Shown: positions 8,401-15,838 of the stretch, piece by piece
How positions within the stretch are numbered: the first letter of the stretch is position 1
Layout: each line of letters opens with the position of its first letter
Assembly: GCA_004557125.1 (NCBI GenBank)
Contig: SFET01000003.1
Location: 62,001 to 126,000 of the forward strand
DNA from: Clostridiales bacterium
GTDB taxonomy: Bacteria; Bacillota; Clostridia; Christensenellales; Aristaeellaceae
Direction of reading: 5' to 3'
DNA length: 64,000 bases
Program-made: the position numbers and the translations under genes
Notes under the pieces: generated by a model
What the model was told of the DNA's origin: nothing
Database searches by the model: none
What the model saw: only the letters and a program-made list of their open reading frames with translations

Positions 8401-10775
8401 TTTTCGACTTCCTTGTCCATCGAATCCAGTGATTTGATGTCCGAAGCGATCTGCTTGGAGACGGAAGTATAACCGCCTTCCTCCGCAGAAGCCTGCAGTT
8501 CCTGAAGTTCCGTGCGCGTGGAAGCGGTCAGGGTTTTAAAGGAATCCGTCCACGTCGTGACGATTTCATCGGTTTCTTTCTGACCGTCTGTCCACACTTT
8601 GATAAGTCCGTCCACCCAGCTTTGAGCGTCAGCCGTGGAGCGCACAAAGTCACTCTTGCTCATGCCGAAAGCATTGAGCCCGTCGGACTTACCGTAGAAA
8701 GTCTCGGCAGCGGTATTTTTCCAGTCTTCCGCAGTCTCGTTCATCGCCTTGAGCGCTTCACGTGCTTCGCGGGCACCGGAAGCGAAATCCGCAATGGCGA
8801 CCGTCGCGGCAACAGCGGCGACAGCCAGTGCCACCCAGATTGCCGGGCCGCTGGTCAGCACAGACATGAAGCCTTTGAAGCCGCCACCGGCAGCAGCGAC
8901 AGACGTACAGAACTTTCCGAGCGCTGTGGCGACCGTTCCAACGCCGCTTGTGATCTTGGAAAACACCAGAAGTACCGGACCTGCGGCTGCAGCGACAGCG
9001 GCAATCTTGATGATCGTCTGACGCTGGGTTTCGTCCAGCGCGAGAAACTTCTCGATCAGTTGCTTTGCGCCATCGACAAGTTTCTGGAACATCGGCGTCA
9101 GATCGTTGCCGATCTGCTGTGCGGCGAGCGTCGCGGTATTCTTCAGATTCTGGAGCTTCGATTCCGTCGTCGCATAGCGTTTACCGGCCTCTTCTGACAG
9201 CGCGGTATTCTCGTCCCATGCTCTGGCAGCGGTTTCCTGCGCATTGGCAAACAGGTCGGTTGCGTTGGTGGCGCGAAGCAGCGTATCGCGCAGGCGGACT
9301 TCGGTAAATCCCATGTCCTGCAAGGTAGCAATCGCGGAAATACCCTGTTCGTCCATTTTGGAAAGACCGACGATAAACGCCTGAATGGCAGCGGACGGAT
9401 CGGACTTCCACAGCGTTTTGAATGCATCCGTGGTCATACCGGATACCTTCGCAAAATCCTTCAGAGAATCGTTGCCGGTTTCGACCGCGACCTGCATCTG
9501 GATCATCGCTTTGGAGAATGCCGTGCCGCCTGCCTGCGCTTCCAGACCGACAGAAGACAGCGCGGTAGCGAAGCCGAGGATCTGCGATTCGGACAATCCG
9601 ACCTGCGATCCGGCGGACGCCAGCGCTGTGCCCATGTTCATGATGGAGGATTCTGTCGTAGCAAAGTTGTTACCGAGCTCGACCAGTGTAGAGCCGAAAT
9701 TGGAAAACTCTGACTGTGCCATGCCGCTGACATTGGCGAACTGTGCGATGGCGGTCGCGGCTTCGTCAGCGGAGATGTCTGTTGAATTGCCAAGGTCGAT
9801 CATCGTCCGCGTGAAATCCACGAGGTTTTCTTTGGCGATGCCCAGCTGACCGGCACCTTCCATGACTGCCGCAATATCCGTGGTAGACGTGGCGATCTCC
9901 GTGCTCATCTGCTTGATGGTATCGGAGAGCTGCGCATATTCTTCTTCCGTGGCATCGACAGTTTTCCGGACGCCGGTGAAAGCGCTCTCGAATTCGATGG
10001 ACGCCTTCATGGAAGCTGCGCCCAGCGCCAGAATCGGTGTAGTGACGGTTGCCGTCAGCGCTTTGCCAGTTTTCTCCATTGCCTTCGCAACGGCAGCGCA
10101 CTTGCTGCCGAATGCGGTCAGGGTTTCTCCGGCGTGTGTCCATGCGGAGCGCATCCGCGCCAGACGCTCGGTTGTCGCGTTGATCTCAGCTTCCGTCTGT
10201 CGAAGGGCAGAGCGAGCATTATTCAGATTGGTATTCGCGCGGGTAACAGCATCCGCGTTATTTTGCATCGCACGCTGATTGGCAGTCAGCTGACCTTCAA
10301 GACGCTTGACCTCATCCGAGGACGCAGCGTATTCCTGCTTGAGCGCTTCGAGATTTTCCTGTGCGGCAATGGTCGCGGAATCGTCGTCGCCGAGCTCGCG
10401 CCGGAAACGTTCATACTGTTCCGTCGCGGCAGCAACCTTGTCCTTCAGTTCTGTATTTTTCTGCTTTGCCGCATCCAGAGAAGTGGTGAGCTGCTGCTGT
10501 TTGTCATAGCTGGACTGCAGCTTCTTTTCAGCGGCAGCCAGTGCGCGTTCATACTGCTGGACGGCTTTCTGCTGGAGCTGCAGCTTCTGCTGCAGCATGT
10601 TCAGCTTCGATTCCGTACCGGAAACACTGCGTTCAAAGCCGTCCACGCCGGTAGCGACCTGCCTGAATTCGCTTTCAGCTTCCTGAATCTGGCGATTGAT
10701 GGATGTAAGATTTCTGGTGAAATTGTCGCTGTCGAGGGACAGTGATACGACCAGATCACGGAGCATTTCGCTCAT
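5430..10775 (-). CDS. Phage tail tape measure protein
   Basis: A 1781-residue tape measure protein; it sets tail length and is threaded through the tail tube. It starts at an ATG behind AAGGAGGCTGTTCTC. Residues about 25-210 are a long coiled coil, about 250-560 carry the TP901-type tape-measure core (SNFGSTLVELGNN, GLEAQAGGTAFSK), and about 590-665 are hydrophobic Ala/Val/Gly segments likely to insert in the membrane. Residues about 1117-1275 hold seven tandem 23-24-residue units of the form D-x-S-x-L-[ST]-P-[DE]-x-[IV]-T-A. The C-terminal part is Ala-rich and helical. It directly follows the frameshifted chaperone pair, as in most siphoviruses. Confidence 0.95.
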   Translation of the reverse strand: MSEMLRDLVVSLSLDSDNFTRNLTSINRQIQEAESEFRQVATGVDGFERSVSGTESKLNMLQQKLQLQQKAVQQYERALAAAEKKLQSSYDKQQQLTTSLDAAKQKNTELKDKVAAATEQYERFRRELGDDDSATIAAQENLEALKQEYAASSDEVKRLEGQLTANQRAMQNNADAVTRANTNLNNARSALRQTEAEINATTERLARMRSAWTHAGETLTAFGSKCAAVAKAMEKTGKALTATVTTPILALGAASMKASIEFESAFTGVRKTVDATEEEYAQLSDTIKQMSTEIATSTTDIAAVMEGAGQLGIAKENLVDFTRTMIDLGNSTDISADEAATAIAQFANVSGMAQSEFSNFGSTLVELGNNFATTESSIMNMGTALASAGSQVGLSESQILGFATALSSVGLEAQAGGTAFSKAMIQMQVAVETGNDSLKDFAKVSGMTTDAFKTLWKSDPSAAIQAFIVGLSKMDEQGISAIATLQDMGFTEVRLRDTLLRATNATDLFANAQETAARAWDENTALSEEAGKRYATTESKLQNLKNTATLAAQQIGNDLTPMFQKLVDGAKQLIEKFLALDETQRQTIIKIAAVAAAAGPVLLVFSKITSGVGTVATALGKFCTSVAAAGGGFKGFMSVLTSGPAIWVALAVAAVAATVAIADFASGAREAREALKAMNETAEDWKNTAAETFYGKSDGLNAFGMSKSDFVRSTADAQSWVDGLIKVWTDGQKETDEIVTTWTDSFKTLTASTRTELQELQASAEEGGYTSVSKQIASDIKSLDSMDKEVEKLLKKRQNGYLTDSEKIRLQELIDAREALEIKYNLTPADADGFDTIEKKVAAEVARAQARGQSDASVSVYEDAMVAAAEGMAAINSAIDEQYDKELAVIGLLDNETVLEDGLTERQRAQKDLDERYNQQRREAALEYAETLSGVVTPVWNQEDIQQAKTQVGDLFTTLRKYSMASEADKPAILTELQGLSSEMDEGALTEYLGMLTQIQSLLDQGLTETEIQSLFPDIDVSSALDQFAGVADYLDLIKTDLPGLYSMFDESLPEEVLKITTDLDMTGAQARWDEFAANPGSITTDAIVSGYTAAENAEAQQPHVDAFIDKYTEKPEGADKSSLTPEGILAYVNAYAEATTGTDVSALTPENVTAMVSAYKELADGADVSTLKPDEITAYVMKYLEGEGIDTTGLSPDAVTAFVMAYEEITGGASTTALTPDDITAMVAKYLEAEGVDLSALSPDQISALVNTYAEATNCDKSALLTSFTAYITEYKEAEGITIPQPKTRVVITGYDYLGFKSFEEENPDMELEIPVRLGELEDGAVDKYIADGKLKVWQDGVEIPIESVPEGTLTADTIASLDSDGTLHVIITPELSGSEEAISQLREEVDEIDKLGVTNFGKAAGIAPITTMGLIESAMKRIQKYQEGGFWNWLTGATNHGTLDSSMKNDFSSETVAELSAYVAEVVTAIQTGAEVSEEDMENLQAILDFLNGLDETETGAHIKEGIAQGMTEAGWDADAETVASQLDAALASAFNSHSPAQRMVPMGENVSAGIGQGATEYDFSGDASTIASALGSALQASLPEGTFTDLGTTAMSGLAESMSGYSLADAGNSVGSNAKSAISGNLNASSLRPLGVSAMNGLVAGINAGRSAVVTAMRNAARSAVNAAKSELQIHSPSRVFRDEVGRMTMKGFGEGVLAETEAQSKAIRNAARYMTESAIGGVASGNTYDQRRTTYNQDSSSTIQVDKLYVRDEQDVHSLAIEIASLTRRKKLGRGMA

Positions 10776-10796
10776 GAGAACAGCCTCCTTCCGGCG

Positions 10797-11359
10797 TTAT
10801 TCGGTGCGCGTCCAGACCTCGTCAATGAAAGCGTATCTTGGCGCGGATTCTTCCTTTTTCCGATTGGCTTTCCACGCGCGGACTTTCAGAAATCCGAGCA
10901 TGTCCATGCGGTCGATATCGTCGAACCGCCAACCGGCATCAAGGAGTGTGTTGTATGTGGAATAGATATAGTCATGCAGCGTCAGTTTCCCGGAGTCGTC
11001 TCCGTCGTCGCTTCCGCTGCTTTCGTAGGGAAATCGCTGAGTACGTCCGTGGTCTGTGTCTGAACTGCCATGAGTGCCAGCGCCACATCGTGCATCAGGC
11101 GGTCAACCGGATATCCATCCAGCACTTCATCGGGCGTGAACTGATTCCGGAAGAGCAGACAGAACCATTGGATCATGGTGTCCATTGCGTCGGCAATGGT
11201 GAACTTCGCGTCTTCTGGAACAGGCTGTCCCTTCGCCGCGAGGTTGGCGATCTGTACGACTTTCGCGTACATCTGCGCCGCAGGTTCAAGCTCCCGCAGA
11301 GCGCGTCCGGAAACGAAGTCGATGGTATACTTTTTTTCTCCAAGCGTGCAGGAAATCAT
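10797..11359 (-). CDS. Frameshifted tail assembly chaperone fusion (gpGT-like)
   Basis: Predicted 187-residue product made when ribosomes slip -1 at the heptamer 10985-10991. After 125 residues of the shorter chaperone the reading passes into a frame that opens KLTLHDYIYSTYNTLL and ends RYAFIDEVWTRTE at a TAA (10797-10799). The extension has no sensible start of its own and lies exactly between the chaperone and the tape measure gene, where tailed phages keep the T part of G-GT. Both products are expected to act as chaperones for the tape measure protein during tail assembly; the slippage itself is inferred from sequence. Confidence 0.8.
10982..11359 (-). CDS. Tail assembly chaperone (gpG-like, short form)
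   Basis: 125 residues; the unshifted product of the chaperone locus. It lies between the major tail protein and the tape measure gene, starts MISCTLGEKKYTIDF and is helical with a conserved-looking MIQWFCLLFRNQF segment. The stop TGA immediately follows the slippery heptamer, the arrangement seen in lambda G/GT and many Firmicute siphophages. It should bind and protect the tape measure protein until the tail tube is built. Confidence 0.82.
   Translation of the reverse strand: MISCTLGEKKYTIDFVSGRALRELEPAAQMYAKVVQIANLAAKGQPVPEDAKFTIADAMDTMIQWFCLLFRNQFTPDEVLDGYPVDRLMHDVALALMAVQTQTTDVLSDFPTKAAEATTETTPGN
10985..10991 (-). other. Programmed -1 frameshift site G GGA AAC
   Basis: Minus-strand heptamer GGGAAAC read in frame as G-GGA-AAC, then the stop TGA. 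It fits X-XXY-YYZ with X=G, Y=A, Z=C, like the lambda G/GT slip site. A one-base back-slip gives GGG-AAA-CTG and opens the downstream frame. Confidence 0.85.
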
Positions 11360-11385
11360 GGAAATACCTCCAATTTATAATGTAG

Positions 11386-11420
11386 AAAAAGGTACCCGAC
11401 TGCCATTTCAGACAGTCGGG
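11386..11420 (-). terminator. Intrinsic terminator after the major tail protein
   Basis: Stem CCCGACTG / CAGTCGGG (11395-11420) followed on the minus strand by TACCTTTTT. It stands between the major tail protein and the chaperone and probably acts as a partial terminator that keeps the tail tube protein more abundant than downstream products. Confidence 0.7.
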
Positions 11421-11431
11421 CGTTGGCGTCA

Positions 11432-12067
11432 TCAGCCGTTTTCGCCATTCTCCGGAGTCGTGAACGTCGGCGTGTAGACAGACGTCAGGAAAGACGCAGC
11501 TGCCGTCGCATCAAACCCGTTCACACCTTCGTCAGCGACCGCCTGATAGCGACCGTCGGAAACGCGCTTGATGGCAACCCACTCGACCTCACCAGTCTGG
11601 CGAGTGATGGTCTTGCCTTCCTTCGTCGCGTAGTTTTCCGTCACAGGCTTCGCGCGAGTCTTGTAGAGCCAGATGTAGCGATATTTGCCGTTCGCCTTTT
11701 CGGACTTGAAGCCAACGGCGAAGTAGCCGGGCTTGTCCTGCGCGGAGCGGATCAGCACACCGTTGTCGTCGATCTTATTGGAGAAAATCATCTCCTGAAT
11801 CGTCAGCGGCAGGTCGGCGAGCTTCGTCTTGAAGGACAGCTCCGGATCCGGATAGAGCACATCGCCCTCCTGATCGTCGTAATACTGAACATCCGGATCG
11901 GCGTTGTCGGGCGTGATGGACGCTTCAATGGCACCGGCGACCAGCTGCAGCGTGCCATAGGTGGTGCCGGAATCGGTATCGGTCAGCAAGGGCGCAATGA
12001 CCATGTTCTTGAGACCAACAGTGGAAGATACTGCCGGAGCGGCAGTAGGCGTAGTAGTCGTAGGCAT
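11432..12067 (-). CDS. Major tail (tube) protein
   Basis: 211 residues, of the phi13-type major tail protein family that polymerises into the tail tube. Visible marks are a conserved N-terminal VGLKNMVIAPLLTDTDSGTTYG strand region, a central LYPDPELSFKTKLADL stretch, the GYFAVGFKSEKANGKYRYIWLYK block, and a TGEVEWVAIKR strand near the end. Its place between the head-tail connector genes and the chaperone/tape measure pair agrees. A hairpin terminator follows. Confidence 0.9.
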   Translation of the reverse strand: MPTTTTPTAAPAVSSTVGLKNMVIAPLLTDTDSGTTYGTLQLVAGAIEASITPDNADPDVQYYDDQEGDVLYPDPELSFKTKLADLPLTIQEMIFSNKIDDNGVLIRSAQDKPGYFAVGFKSEKANGKYRYIWLYKTRAKPVTENYATKEGKTITRQTGEVEWVAIKRVSDGRYQAVADEGVNGFDATAAASFLTSVYTPTFTTPENGENG

Positions 12068-12085
12068 AATCGATTACCTCCAAAA

Positions 12086-12520
12086 TCAGAGTAGCCCTCG
12101 TGATGTGAGGGCAGTAATGAGTTGCTGTTTGACCTTTTCGTATGCTTCATCCACTCTGGCGTCAAAGGCCGGACGCACAAAGGGATGCGGCGGAGCCGGA
12201 TGCGGACCTCCGTGCCCAAACTCGACTGGATTTCCATAAGCTGCACCTCCGTCCGCGCGGTGGATGCCGACTGTCACGGAATAACCGCCTTTGCGATGCC
12301 GGACGGCGCGTCCGATTTTGATGGAGCCGCGCAGCTTACCGGAAATGACCTTCGGATTGCTGCTGGCGTTTATCAGCATCTGTTCCAGAATGGGCTGCGC
12401 GGCGTTCTGCAGGATCCAGTTACAGGCTTTGCCGCCGTTCCCGCCGGAAGTGCGGAGAGCGTCCGCCATCTCATTGATGTCCTGCGAAAGCTCCGTCGCG
12501 CCGGTGATCTCAAGTCCCAT
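12086..12520 (-). CDS. HK97 gp10-like neck/tail component
   Basis: 144 residues from an ATG at 12520 behind GGAGG; a longer upstream frame exists but lacks a ribosome site and overlaps the neighbour. The protein has the HK97-gp10 pattern: an N-terminal helix (ELSQDINEMADAL), a central SGKLRGSIKIG strand, the motif AAYGNPVEFGHGGPHPAPPHPFVRPAFD, and a C-terminal helix. Such proteins join head connector and tail. Its start overlaps the previous gene by 11 bp, implying translational coupling. Confidence 0.88.
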   Translation of the reverse strand: MGLEITGATELSQDINEMADALRTSGGNGGKACNWILQNAAQPILEQMLINASSNPKVISGKLRGSIKIGRAVRHRKGGYSVTVGIHRADGGAAYGNPVEFGHGGPHPAPPHPFVRPAFDARVDEAYEKVKQQLITALTSRGLL

Positions 12521-12860
12521 CGGAATCAGCCTCCTTCCTGTATAGCCACGTGGAGGAAATACAGAAGTATTCCGTTTCCTCCTCAAAGCTGTCGGATTCT
12601 TCGACAAGGGCAAATCCTCCGGATCGCATTGCCTGCCGAACGGACAATGATCCATCTGTCGGATCGTCCTTGCTCCAAAGGTTCAGATAAACGTAAATCT
12701 GATACTGGCAGAGCGTATCGTCCCAATGCTCGGATTCAGTCGTCATCGTTGTGTAGACAATGTACTGATCCGGCGCGGTCGGATACGCTGCCGTTGAGCG
12801 CCACGCCAGCGCGAATGTGGGAATTCCCGTAGTGCGAAGCGCGTCCTGAACTTCCTTCAC
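12510..12860 (-). CDS. Probable tail terminator / neck protein
   Basis: 116 residues. The pattern of an N-terminal helix ending in TTGIPTFALAW, a PDQYIVYTTMT strand, CQYQIYVYLNLWS, and a C-terminal SSTWLYRK resembles tail-completion proteins of siphoviruses, and the position among the connector genes agrees. No motif fixes the identity. It sits before the gp10-like gene, whereas the terminator gene often sits after it, so gene order here may be swapped. Confidence 0.65.
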   Translation of the reverse strand: MKEVQDALRTTGIPTFALAWRSTAAYPTAPDQYIVYTTMTTESEHWDDTLCQYQIYVYLNLWSKDDPTDGSLSVRQAMRSGGFALVEESDSFEEETEYFCISSTWLYRKEADSDGT

Positions 12861-12861
12861 G

Positions 12862-13197
12862 TCAGTTCACTCCCTTCGTGGAAACGGTCGTCAGCTTCAT
12901 GTACCGACGCTTGAAATCGTACTCACCGATTTTGGTAATGAGCTGCTTTTCACCGTTCCAGAGAATCCACATCCCGGGCGCGATGTCCGGAAGGAAGCGG
13001 ATGATGAAGATAAGCCCGCGCTCGGCGTTATCCGCGTCCGCAGCGTGGAACCAGCGCGAAGATTCATCCTCGACGCCAGCCCAGACGCGATGCAGGACAG
13101 AATCTGTTTCCACAGGATAACCATTCTCGTTCACGACATTGGTGGTCACGCCAATATCGATCTTGTGGCGAAGATCGCCGGGATGCGGAACATACAT
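12862..13197 (-). CDS. Phage head-tail adaptor (head closure protein)
   Basis: 111 residues of the SPP1 gp16 / head-tail joining family: HPGDLRHKIDIG at the N-terminus, a central WAGVEDESSRWFHAAD stretch and the closing strands GMWILWNGEKQLITKIGEYDFKRRYMKL. It plugs the connector after DNA packaging. Its start codon overlaps the stop of the gp6-like connector gene by one base and it ends one base before the next gene, as expected for a coupled head-completion operon. Confidence 0.88.
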   Translation of the reverse strand: MYVPHPGDLRHKIDIGVTTNVVNENGYPVETDSVLHRVWAGVEDESSRWFHAADADNAERGLIFIIRFLPDIAPGMWILWNGEKQLITKIGEYDFKRRYMKLTTVSTKGVN

Positions 13198-13487
13198 CAG
13201 AAAAAGCCTTCCAGTTTGCGATTGGGATAGAGCAGCGTCCGAAATGCCGACAGCATGGTGGTATAAGCGGACTTGTCGGAACTGTCGCGGTACTCATAGA
13301 AGTGTGATGCCATGAGCAGCACAGCGAGTCGGACAGTCTCCGGTACTTCGTCCTCTTCCAGCCAATCAATGCGGCAATAGTCAGAAGCTGCGGTCGTTGC
13401 CTGCGCGATCAACGTTGAGAGGAGCGTGTCCTCATCATTCGTCAGGATGCGCAGATGGGCTTTGAGTTCAGCGAGCGTAACGATCAT
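13197..13487 (-). CDS. Head-tail connector (gp6-like)
   Basis: 96 residues, matching the small helical gp6-type connector that forms a ring under the portal. The start MIVTLAELKAHLRI and the following DEDTLLSTLIAQATTAASDYC, then a VRLAVLLMASHFYEYRD helix, are typical of the family. It overlaps the preceding head fibre gene by four bases and the next adaptor gene by one. Confidence 0.9.
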   Translation of the reverse strand: MIVTLAELKAHLRILTNDEDTLLSTLIAQATTAASDYCRIDWLEEDEVPETVRLAVLLMASHFYEYRDSSDKSAYTTMLSAFRTLLYPNRKLEGFF

Positions 13488-13759
13488 CCGGCACCATCGC
13501 CATCGTCGTCATCGTCATCGTCCTCATTGTCGCCGCCATCACCAGCAGGAGCGTCCGCAGTCATGAGACCGGCAGCTTTCAGTTTGACGAGCAGCGCATT
13601 GAAATCGTCCTTCAGCGTGGCGACGGTAGTCGCGGTGCTGTCTGCCTGATTGGCAGCGCCGGGGAAACCTTCGATAGTAGCGTCTTCCTCGAAGACGAGC
13701 GCACCGCCGATGACGGTTCTTTCGCCGCCCTGTTCGGTATAGTTTTTGGAATTGTACAT
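13484..13759 (-). CDS. Head fibre protein
   Basis: 91 residues beginning MYNSKNYTEQGGERTVIGG, followed by a beta segment and ADSTATTVATLKDDFNALL, the pattern found in short head fibre proteins of Firmicute siphophages. The C-terminal 20 residues are almost only Asp, Gly and Ala (seven Asp in a row). It follows the capsid gene after a 143-bp spacer with three hairpins. Such fibres decorate the capsid and may help in host attachment. Confidence 0.75.
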   Translation of the reverse strand: MYNSKNYTEQGGERTVIGGALVFEEDATIEGFPGAANQADSTATTVATLKDDFNALLVKLKAAGLMTADAPAGDGGDNEDDDDDDDGDGAG

Positions 13760-13779
13760 AACCTCACGTCCTTTCTATG

Positions 13780-13890
13780 GCAAAGGGCATCGCAAAACGC
13801 GACACCCTTTGCGGATACTAAAGGGAGTAACGAAACGGTACTCCCTTCGCAGATTACTGTGCGATGGAGTAACGTTTCGTTACCCCATCG
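13780..13890 (-). other. Three consecutive hairpins between capsid and head fibre genes
   Basis: Three near-perfect stem-loops fill this spacer: 13780-13812 (GCAAAGGG arm), 13821-13847 (AAGGGAGTA / TACTCCCTT), and 13862-13890 (CGATGG and GTAACG arms around TTT). None has a long U-run. They may be partial terminators or RNA ends that stabilise the capsid message. Confidence 0.7.
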
Positions 13891-13902
13891 GCGGGATGTC
13901 GG

Positions 13903-15114
13903 TTAAGCGTGCTGCACGATGCACTGGACAGCTTCCGGCAGCAGCAGACGTCCGTCCACGCGCTCCTTCGCCACAAAGCCGATCATGCCGTTACCGGCAA
14001 AGAGCTCCTTGAGTTCCGCGAAGGAACGGGTGCCACGATCGCCGATGTTGTAGTAGCTGAGATCGCCAAAGACGATACCCTTTGCACCGGCTTCCAGCGT
14101 GGGCATGTACGGAGAGGTCAGCAGATCGTAGCCGAACAGCTTGTCGGGCTCATTGGCCTGCAGAGACGGCTGCCACAGATACACGCCGTTACCATCCTTC
14201 AGCTTGCGCAGCGCGGAGATGGTCGAATCGTTCATGAGGAACTTCGCCTTCTTGCGGTACGGGCGCTTCAGGGCATAGATCAGGTTGATGATTTCATCCG
14301 CAGACACAGCGGTCGCGGAAGCACTGGTGAAAGCGACCTGTGCGCCGACATCCTTGCTGTCCACCTGATCCGCCAGCAGACCGAGAGGCTTGCCGGAACC
14401 ATTGCCGTTGATGAAAGCATCTTCCTCTGCGTTCGCCAGCGCCTTACCGAACTGTTCGATGATGTAGTTTTCCAGCGGGAAAGCCGCGTCGTAGAGCAGT
14501 TCCTCGGTGACCTTCACAGCGACATGGAGCTTGTGGGCATCCATGTTGATCTGACCGAAGGTCGCATCGGAGAACTGGAGAGCGCCGCCTTCGTCGATCC
14601 ACGCAGCGGCGGGCTTGGTGGCAGCGACGTTGATCTTGTGCTCACCGGCAGTCTTGATGATGGTGCCGACCTTGCGCATCACGTTCTCTTCCTTCAGAAC
14701 GTCAATGAGACGCCTGTCGTACTCCTCGGGGACGAGATAGCCGCCGTTGGCATCAGTGCCTTCATTCAGCTCATCACTGACCTGACGGAAGTTGGTGCGC
14801 AGCGCGGTCAGCATCGCTTTGCGATAGGAATCGGAAGCGCGACCGGTCTTGACTTCCTCGTCCGGCTTCGGACGCTGGGGCTTGTCCACGATGGGCGCGG
14901 AAGTAGGCATCGACATTTCACGGTCGATAGCGGCCTGACGCTCCAGACGGTCGATCTCATGACCGAGTGCGACCACGTCCGCTTCCATCTTGTCATAGGT
15001 TGCGGCGTCCTCGGCAGAAACGGTGCCCTTGGCGTCGCGGTGGGAATCCAGAAACGCCTTTGCGGCGTCCCATGCCTTTGCGCGCTTGTCGCGCAGTTCG
15101 AGAATCTGATTCAT
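13903..15114 (-). CDS. Major capsid protein, HK97 fold
   Basis: 403 residues. The first roughly 100 residues form a charged coiled coil typical of the delta scaffold domain removed by the protease. After that come HK97 capsid landmarks: DANGGYLVPEEYDRRLID, HKLHVAVKVTEELLYDA, EDAFINGNGSGKPLGLL, LYALKRPYRKKAKFLMND, and DLSYYNIGDRG near the end. It self-assembles into the head shell. It lies 16 bp after the ClpP-like protease gene in the standard portal - protease - capsid order. Confidence 0.95.
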   Translation of the reverse strand: MNQILELRDKRAKAWDAAKAFLDSHRDAKGTVSAEDAATYDKMEADVVALGHEIDRLERQAAIDREMSMPTSAPIVDKPQRPKPDEEVKTGRASDSYRKAMLTALRTNFRQVSDELNEGTDANGGYLVPEEYDRRLIDVLKEENVMRKVGTIIKTAGEHKINVAATKPAAAWIDEGGALQFSDATFGQINMDAHKLHVAVKVTEELLYDAAFPLENYIIEQFGKALANAEEDAFINGNGSGKPLGLLADQVDSKDVGAQVAFTSASATAVSADEIINLIYALKRPYRKKAKFLMNDSTISALRKLKDGNGVYLWQPSLQANEPDKLFGYDLLTSPYMPTLEAGAKGIVFGDLSYYNIGDRGTRSFAELKELFAGNGMIGFVAKERVDGRLLLPEAVQCIVQHA

Positions 15115-15130
15115 ACGATTACCTCCATAA

Positions 15131-15838
15131 TCAATGGTTGAGAAGTTGCAGCCGCTTTTCGAGTTCGGCTGCGTCGATACGGGGCTGTTCCGGCGGGAGC
15201 TTCAACATCAGCTTGTTCAGGAGACAGTTGGAGACGGATTTCCGCGAGAAAGCAAAACCGACGTCGGATGCTGCCTTTTCAAAGCAGTCCGCGCCGGTGT
15301 ACAGGATTTCATCGCAGAATCCGAGCTCGTATGCCTTCTTTGCCGACATCCAAGTTTCCGCGTCCATGAGGTGTGAGAGCTTCGCACGGGAAAGACCGGT
15401 CTTGATTTCGTAGGAGTTGATGATGCTCTCCTTGACCTCGTCCAGCAGCTGGATGGCTTTCCGCATTTCCTCGGAATCGCCCATAGCTACCGTGAGCGGA
15501 TTATGAATCATCATCATACTGACCGGCGACATCACGACCTTCGTGCCTGCCATCGCAATCACGCTCGCTGCGGAAGCGGCAATGCCGTCGATCTTGACCG
15601 TGACATCTGCAGGATAGTCCATCAGCATATTGTAGATTTGCGCCGCAGCCACACAATCGCCGCCGGGGCTATTTACCCAGACAGTGATCGGGCCGTTGCC
15701 TTCCATGAGTTCCGCTTTGAAAGCAGCAGGCGTTACGTCGTCGTCCAGCCAACTTTCCTCGGCGATTGCGCCTTCGATGCGCAGGGTACGTTCTTCAGGG
15801 TGGGTTTCATCCCGCACCCAATTCCAGAAGCGTTTCAC
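15131..15838 (-). CDS. ClpP-like head maturation protease
   Basis: 235-residue serine protease of the ClpP fold that trims the capsid delta domain during head maturation. The catalytic set is visible: Ser89 in IAASAASVIAMAG, His112 in MMIHNP, and Asp159 in LMDAETW. WVNSPGGDC at about 54-62 gives the oxyanion region. It overlaps the portal gene by four bases at its start and precedes the capsid gene. Length agrees with phage ClpP-type proteases rather than bacterial ClpP plus adaptor regions. Confidence 0.93.
   Translation of the reverse strand: MKRFWNWVRDETHPEERTLRIEGAIAEESWLDDDVTPAAFKAELMEGNGPITVWVNSPGGDCVAAAQIYNMLMDYPADVTVKIDGIAASAASVIAMAGTKVVMSPVSMMMIHNPLTVAMGDSEEMRKAIQLLDEVKESIINSYEIKTGLSRAKLSHLMDAETWMSAKKAYELGFCDEILYTGADCFEKAASDVGFAFSRKSVSNCLLNKLMLKLPPEQPRIDAAELEKRLQLLNH

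Noticed and set aside
7464..8432. Long plus-strand frames within the tape measure gene
   Set aside because: Shadows of the coding strand, rich in Arg, Phe and Gln without any motif.
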